From contig JAJHTX010000004.1 of assembly GCA_032164295.1 (NCBI GenBank), positions 2,666,001 to 2,730,000 of the forward strand: a DNA stretch of 64,000 nucleotides, written 5' to 3'. The translations under genes were made by a program, and so were the position numbers. Under the pieces are notes generated by a model. It did no database searches. It was not told the origin of the DNA and saw only the letters and a list, made by a program, of their open reading frames with translations. This document shows, in pieces, positions 59,860-64,000 of this stretch (position 1 is the stretch's first letter; every line of letters begins with the position of its first letter). The DNA comes from Inonotus obliquus (lineage: Eukaryota; Basidiomycota; Agaricomycetes; Hymenochaetales; Hymenochaetaceae).

Positions 59860-61241
59860 GGTGGGGGGCAGTCGGCCAGCACCTGCAAGGGTCGTGAGTG
59901 TAGCTGACGACTAGCGACAGCGGGGTATGTTGAATGAGCGTTTAGATAAAAGGGATGGGAATCGCGTCTAGCGGCACGGTCAGCCCGCGCGTATCTTCAT
60001 GGCTTCCTAATTTGGATGACCCAAGCCCACCACTAGTGCCCAAGGACATTCGGCAGGACCGTAAGGATTGTGCGTGCCTCCATTTGATATTTGATGAGCG
60101 GCGCAGTACGTGCGCTGTGTTGACAAGAAGAATTTGAAGCATTCGTATCTTCCACATAAGATGCCTCCATAGCTGAACTTTCTCTATTTCTGCGTCCCTT
60201 GCATCAGCCAAGTAGGTAGGATCGACGGATCGGCATCGATGAATCATCAAAAAAATGGACAAGAATGGTATTTTCTGTTTTTATGGTGTAAGTCTTGATA
60301 TTGCGGAAATCACCGTACTTACGGCTTGGAACCTTTGACGATTTTAAATGAGGCCCTCAATCACCTCATGGATAATTATACTATCTGTGTTGTAATTACC
60401 CTGCCCTTCCGCGCTGGCAGTAGGCGCAAGGGTGGTTTGACTGTGACTCGTGCTTTGAGGTATCTGTGCGGCTGTCGCACACCCAAGATATGCGCTACAC
60501 GCCAAGATTGACAAAGAGTGCTGTACTTCCATACAGGCATAAACCGAATGTCGGCATCAATGCCATGGATGATGAACTGCGTGAAATGCGGGGTTAAGTT
60601 TGTCTGTCAATTCCACGCCACTCGCATATATCTCCAAAAGCCATGGTACTCTATACAAGCGCCAATGATCTCCTTTGCCTACTCTGTCGGTATTGGATAT
60701 TCCATGGCTGTCTCTTAGAGCGAACCGTCCGGAGATGCGCAGCTATCTCGGCGAGATGTCTTGGGACAGACATAACGAGTGCGACTGACAGTGGCGGACC
60801 TGTCATTGAGGTAGGTTGGTCAGTGATACGTTTCCCGGGTTCTCGCTGTTCCTGCACGACAAACAGACCAGCACACGCGGTACTGAACTCAATTATCCAA
60901 CATTGTGGTTGAACACTCTGAATCCACTGCATTCTGCCCAAATTAGTTGGCTACATCATTTCAGCTTGGACATACATAGGAAGCCGCGAGAACGGTGAGC
61001 AAACACCGCTTTTCCTGCGGTGTCGAAGATAGTGATATCATCTTTTCTTCTAGTCAAGGTCGGAATCTGTAGACATTCACAAAACCATAGTGGGACTCGG
61101 AAGACGTGGCTGTATTTGCATCAAATTCTTTAGAAGTTGATTTGAGCGCCCATTGTCGATGCTGGTGTCCTGTATAATTCCCCCTAAAAGGCATTCTAAT
61201 CCAAGCCGATACTCCCACTAGAAGCAGTTGCATTGATCCAA
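59860..61241. other. 1.4-kb gap between the beta-helix gene and IST3
   Basis: No supported gene. On the minus strand at about 60340-60960 there is cysteine-containing sequence (CLSCRNSENPGNVSLTNLPQ) followed by in-frame stops, and then a hydrophobic stretch (SILACSAYLGCATAAQIPQS). This could be the debris of a small secreted protein. The plus-strand frame at 60643-60912 mirrors the same bases and is not called. Confidence 0.5.
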
Positions 61242-62454
61242 CTAGTCTCGCCTTCGTGGCGGAGACCTTGAATAACTATCTCTGCGACTGGTACGATGCC
61301 GAGAAGACTGATCATCGAGTGTCCGGTCATAGCGTCCGTGAGTTTGTCTACTGCGATCGTAGCTCGCTTCGTAAGCGCGTTCCCGCTCCCGAGAAAATTT
61401 CCTTGAGTGGCGCTCGCGGCCATTTGCATCAATCGGTGAACCAGGACGATGCGAAACTTCGCGCATGCCTCGCGGCTGATCCGGACTACGAGACCTGAAA
61501 CGACGAGGCGACTTGCTGAGACTCCTAGATCTTTTCTCAGGACGCTCAAAGTTCTCCAGTAGTTTCTCGACACCCTTCAGGCCTTCGGATTTTTTAGATG
61601 CCTTCAGTGCCTTCTTTTCCCTCCGCTTTTCCTTCCTTGCCCGTCGTTCTTCGGGAGTTTCGTCTTTATGTTTTTTCTTCGATTTTGATTTCTTTCCTTT
61701 CTTCTTAGCCTTTTCCTCTCTCCGCTTTTCAAGCAAGTAGGCAGCCATTGGGTCCTCGGGGTCGATCTCAGGTCCTGATGATTCTGATGACTCGGATGAA
61801 ACATCGTCTTTTGATGAATTGGCTGTTCAATAGATGTTACTAACAAGAGGCCGAATATGCATCGTACCTTTGATCATCTCTGGTTTTGCATTGAGACTTT
61901 GTTCATCCCGCTCGTGCCAATCGCCATCTTCGCCTTTTACTTTCGGCTGTTTATAGTTCTTCACATGATCCACTCGTAAAGTACGATCAAGGACCGTTGC
62001 GCCGTTCAAGTTATCAACCGCAAGAATCGTGGAACGCTGGTCTTCGTACATAAGGAAACCGAAACCTTTGGTCTTTCCGGTCTCTTTGTCCCTGGGGAGA
62101 TTGACGTCCATCACTTCTCCATACCTAATACAATGTTGTCAGCGCTAGCTCATATCCTGTGGTGACAACAACGCACGCACTGCGAGAAGATTGTAATTAC
62201 ATCGCCCTCTGTTAGTTCATAGGGCAGACCCCCAATGAATATGTATGCCGAGTCTGGCGCAGTTTCAACCAGTTTCAGTGGTGACGCGCAGTGAACTTGG
62301 AACACTGGTACTCGCCCTTGTAGTCATCATGCCATGATGCAGTGCCTGCACCGAGTTCGAGCTCGCGTTCATTTATTCGACTGATCTCCTTCACAACACT
62401 ATGTGAAGTTCAGCACACTTGATACAGACATACGGTAAATTGAACTTACTTCAT
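61242..62454 (-). CDS. IST3: Spliceosomal RRM protein IST3/RBMX2 (Cwf29)
   Basis: IST3 belongs to the RES complex that helps splice and retain pre-mRNA. The gene starts with a 5-nt coding exon (ATGAA at 62450-62454). It splices to TGTTGTGAAG..., giving [20 protein letters not shown] and TASWHDDYK. An intron with a GC donor (62254-62315, GCGAGT to GCCAG) joins WHDDYK to [18 protein letters not shown]. The RRM shows RNP2 (YIFIGGL) and RNP1 (KGFGFLMY), and [20 protein letters not shown] and [20 protein letters not shown] fit the family closely. The C-terminal half is a Lys/Arg then Arg-Ser-rich tail ([18 protein letters not shown], and SRSPPRRRD at the end), with stop at 61242. The tail is longer than in yeast and more like RBMX2. 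Head to head with eIF3d. Confidence 0.92.
62254..62315 (-). other. GC-AG intron in IST3
   Basis: Donor GCGAGT and acceptor GCCAG, 62 nt. Using them restores the family sequence [11 protein letters not shown] exactly. A GTACC donor two codons on would shift the frame, and a GTCACC alternative would leave only 32 nt. Confidence 0.75.
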
Positions 62455-62608
62455 CGTTCGTTGAGAAAGAAAGGTGGCTGAGGATGAGATTCGAATAATA
62501 CATAATCAAAGTCGCCGTACTTCGTTTCCCACGATTACATAACAAGAAGTGAAAGTTTTGTCTCGTTCTATCAACACTCTAACTAAACATTGCCTCTTCC
62601 TCGTAAAT
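62455..62608. promoter_or_regulatory. Divergent promoter, IST3 / eIF3d
   Basis: 154 bp between opposing ATGs, the shortest shared upstream region in the window. No CACGTG seen. Confidence 0.5.
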
Positions 62609-64000
62609 ATGGCAAAGTTCGAGCTCCCACCCATTCAAGACAATCCCGATGGAGGATGGGGACCTTCTCCGACCAATTTCCCTACTGATTTCAAGTTCAA
62701 AGATATACCATATGCGCCTTTCTCAAAAGCGGACAAACTCGGTCGATATGCAGATTGGAATGATTTGACGAGTGACAACCGACAGTCTGCTGGAGTTACT
62801 ACAGGAACTAGATCCACAGGTCCTGCAGGACGAAGGAGAGAGGGTCAACAAACATTTGGAAGCGGAGTTGCGAATGCGTTTGCGCACTTCCAGGTCGAAG
62901 ACGAGGCCAGCTTTTCTCTAGTCGATAATAAATCAAGCACCCCGAGGCGCGGTGGCGCTGGAGGTTTTGGTAGGGGTAGAGGTGGTTCCAGAAACACTGG
63001 ACCAGGTTCTCGCACTGGTCAACGAGGTGGTCGAGGTGGATTCCAAACGGGACGTGGCGGTGCGCAGCGAGGCGGAGGAAGGCGTGGGTGGAGGGATTGG
63101 GAGAAAGTGAGTTATCCCTAAAATTTTCTCGTGCAACGGCTCAAGGATATCAGAACACGAGAACGCGCGAGTCATCAGTAAATATCTCTGCTTCATGGCA
63201 AATGCTGGAAGAGATCGAGTTCCATCGTCTGGGCAAGCTTCGGTTGGAAGTGGACGAGCCCGAGGACATGTGAGTTATCCCCTCAGGTCAGAATTCTGTT
63301 TCGGTGAGAGTCTAATCATCATGTAGAGAGTCTTGTGGACGAATTTTCCCTTATGACAAATCATACGACCGTATCACGACGAAGACAGAGCGCCCTCTTC
63401 AGCCTCTTGACAGAATTAAGTACAATACAACGACATCTGACGACCCAGTCATACAACAGGTGCAGTCGAATTAATCAATCAGGGTACTGATTACTTACGA
63501 TCTCAATCTATAGCTTGCTTCTAAGGATGTTGCTACTGTGTATACAACAGACGTTATCCTTAGCGTCCTTATGTGCGCCCCGCGCTCGGCGTATCCTTGG
63601 GACATCGTGATCGTTCGAGAAGGAAACAAGCTCTTCCTCGACAAACGTGACGGCGGCCCATTTGATACCGTAACTGTCAACGAAAATGCGACGGACCCTC
63701 CTCAGGACCCCCCGGCACCCAACCTGAACAATCCTAACGAGAAGACCGTTCAGTCAGAGACGCCTTCAATCAACACAGCCAGTTCTTTATCTCTCGAGGC
63801 AACCTACATCAATCAAAATTTCGGATTCCAAGCTGTCATTGAGACACCTCCACCTCCCCCTGTTGACTTTGGCAAGCCGAATCCTTTCTATGGACCCGAT
63901 GAAACGGAGCCGTTGGCATCATGTGGATATCGCTACCGTGTCTTTGACATGAGTGTGTCTGAAGAGGAAGATGTCAAAATACTGGTTCGCACAGAGGTAG
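62609..64000 (+). CDS. moe1: Translation initiation factor eIF3 subunit d, 5' part (cut by window edge)
   Basis: eIF3d is a cap-binding subunit of eIF3. The start at 62609 gives MAKFELPPIQDNPDGGWGPS, the family N-terminus. It continues FKDIPYAPFSKADKLGRYAD. An Arg/Gly-rich segment follows (62940-63090), then an intron after RDWEK and SSVNISASWQMLEEIEFHRL. After further short introns come ESCGRIFPYDKSYDRITTKT, ASKDVATVYTTDVILSVLMC, APRSAYPWDIVIVREGNKLF and EATYINQNFGFQAVIE. The frame is open to base 64000, so the C-terminal half lies outside the window. Confidence 0.96.

Overview
The window is nuclear DNA of a filamentous basidiomycete, most likely an Agaricomycete. Genes sit close together on both strands. 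Nearly every gene is split by short GT-AG introns of about 50-70 nt. The protein set is a fungal housekeeping set, and one gene (16.0-18.3 kb) resembles lineage-specific Agaricomycete proteins. I saw no rRNA, tRNA, CRISPR array or intact transposon. Twenty-five protein-coding genes can be supported; the first (BCD1) and last (eIF3d) are cut by the window edges. Gene ends below were placed by reading splice sites by eye, so internal exon borders are predictions.

Layout. 1-5.0 kb: BCD1 (snoRNP assembly), a forkhead transcription factor, DRE2 (cytosolic Fe-S assembly). 5.0-8.8 kb: a gene-poor gap holding two diverged direct copies of a 0.6-0.9 kb repeat. 8.8-27 kb: a small membrane protein, a Sch9-type C2/AGC kinase, a sucraseferredoxin/AIM32-like protein, an uncharacterised coiled-coil protein, the proteasome deubiquitinase RPN11, mitoribosomal bS18m, and a RIM15-type PAS/kinase/receiver protein. 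27-44.5 kb: an uncharacterised UIM-like proline-rich protein, VPS52 (GARP), EFR3 (PI4-kinase anchor), an SLX4-like nuclease scaffold, folylpolyglutamate synthase, an F-box protein, and PEX2. 44.6-64 kb: importin-11/KAP120, a LOA1/VPS66-like acyltransferase, a Cys/Met-metabolism PLP enzyme, poly(A) polymerase, a second F-box-type protein, a secreted beta-helix protein with a C-terminal membrane anchor, the spliceosomal RRM protein IST3/RBMX2, and eIF3d.

Themes. Many genes lie head to head over 150-360 bp, so they probably share promoters: 18.4, 20.9, 36.9, 42.8, 48.9 and 62.5 kb. Several of these gaps carry a CACGTG core. SCH9 and RIM15, which act in one nutrient/quiescence pathway in yeast, lie within 18 kb of each other. 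I found no clear defence, toxin or selfish system. The most unusual items are the duplicated gap at 5.4-7.9 kb, the two uncharacterised large proteins, the receiver domain on RIM15, a 409-nt intron with a 17-G run, and a GC-AG intron in IST3.
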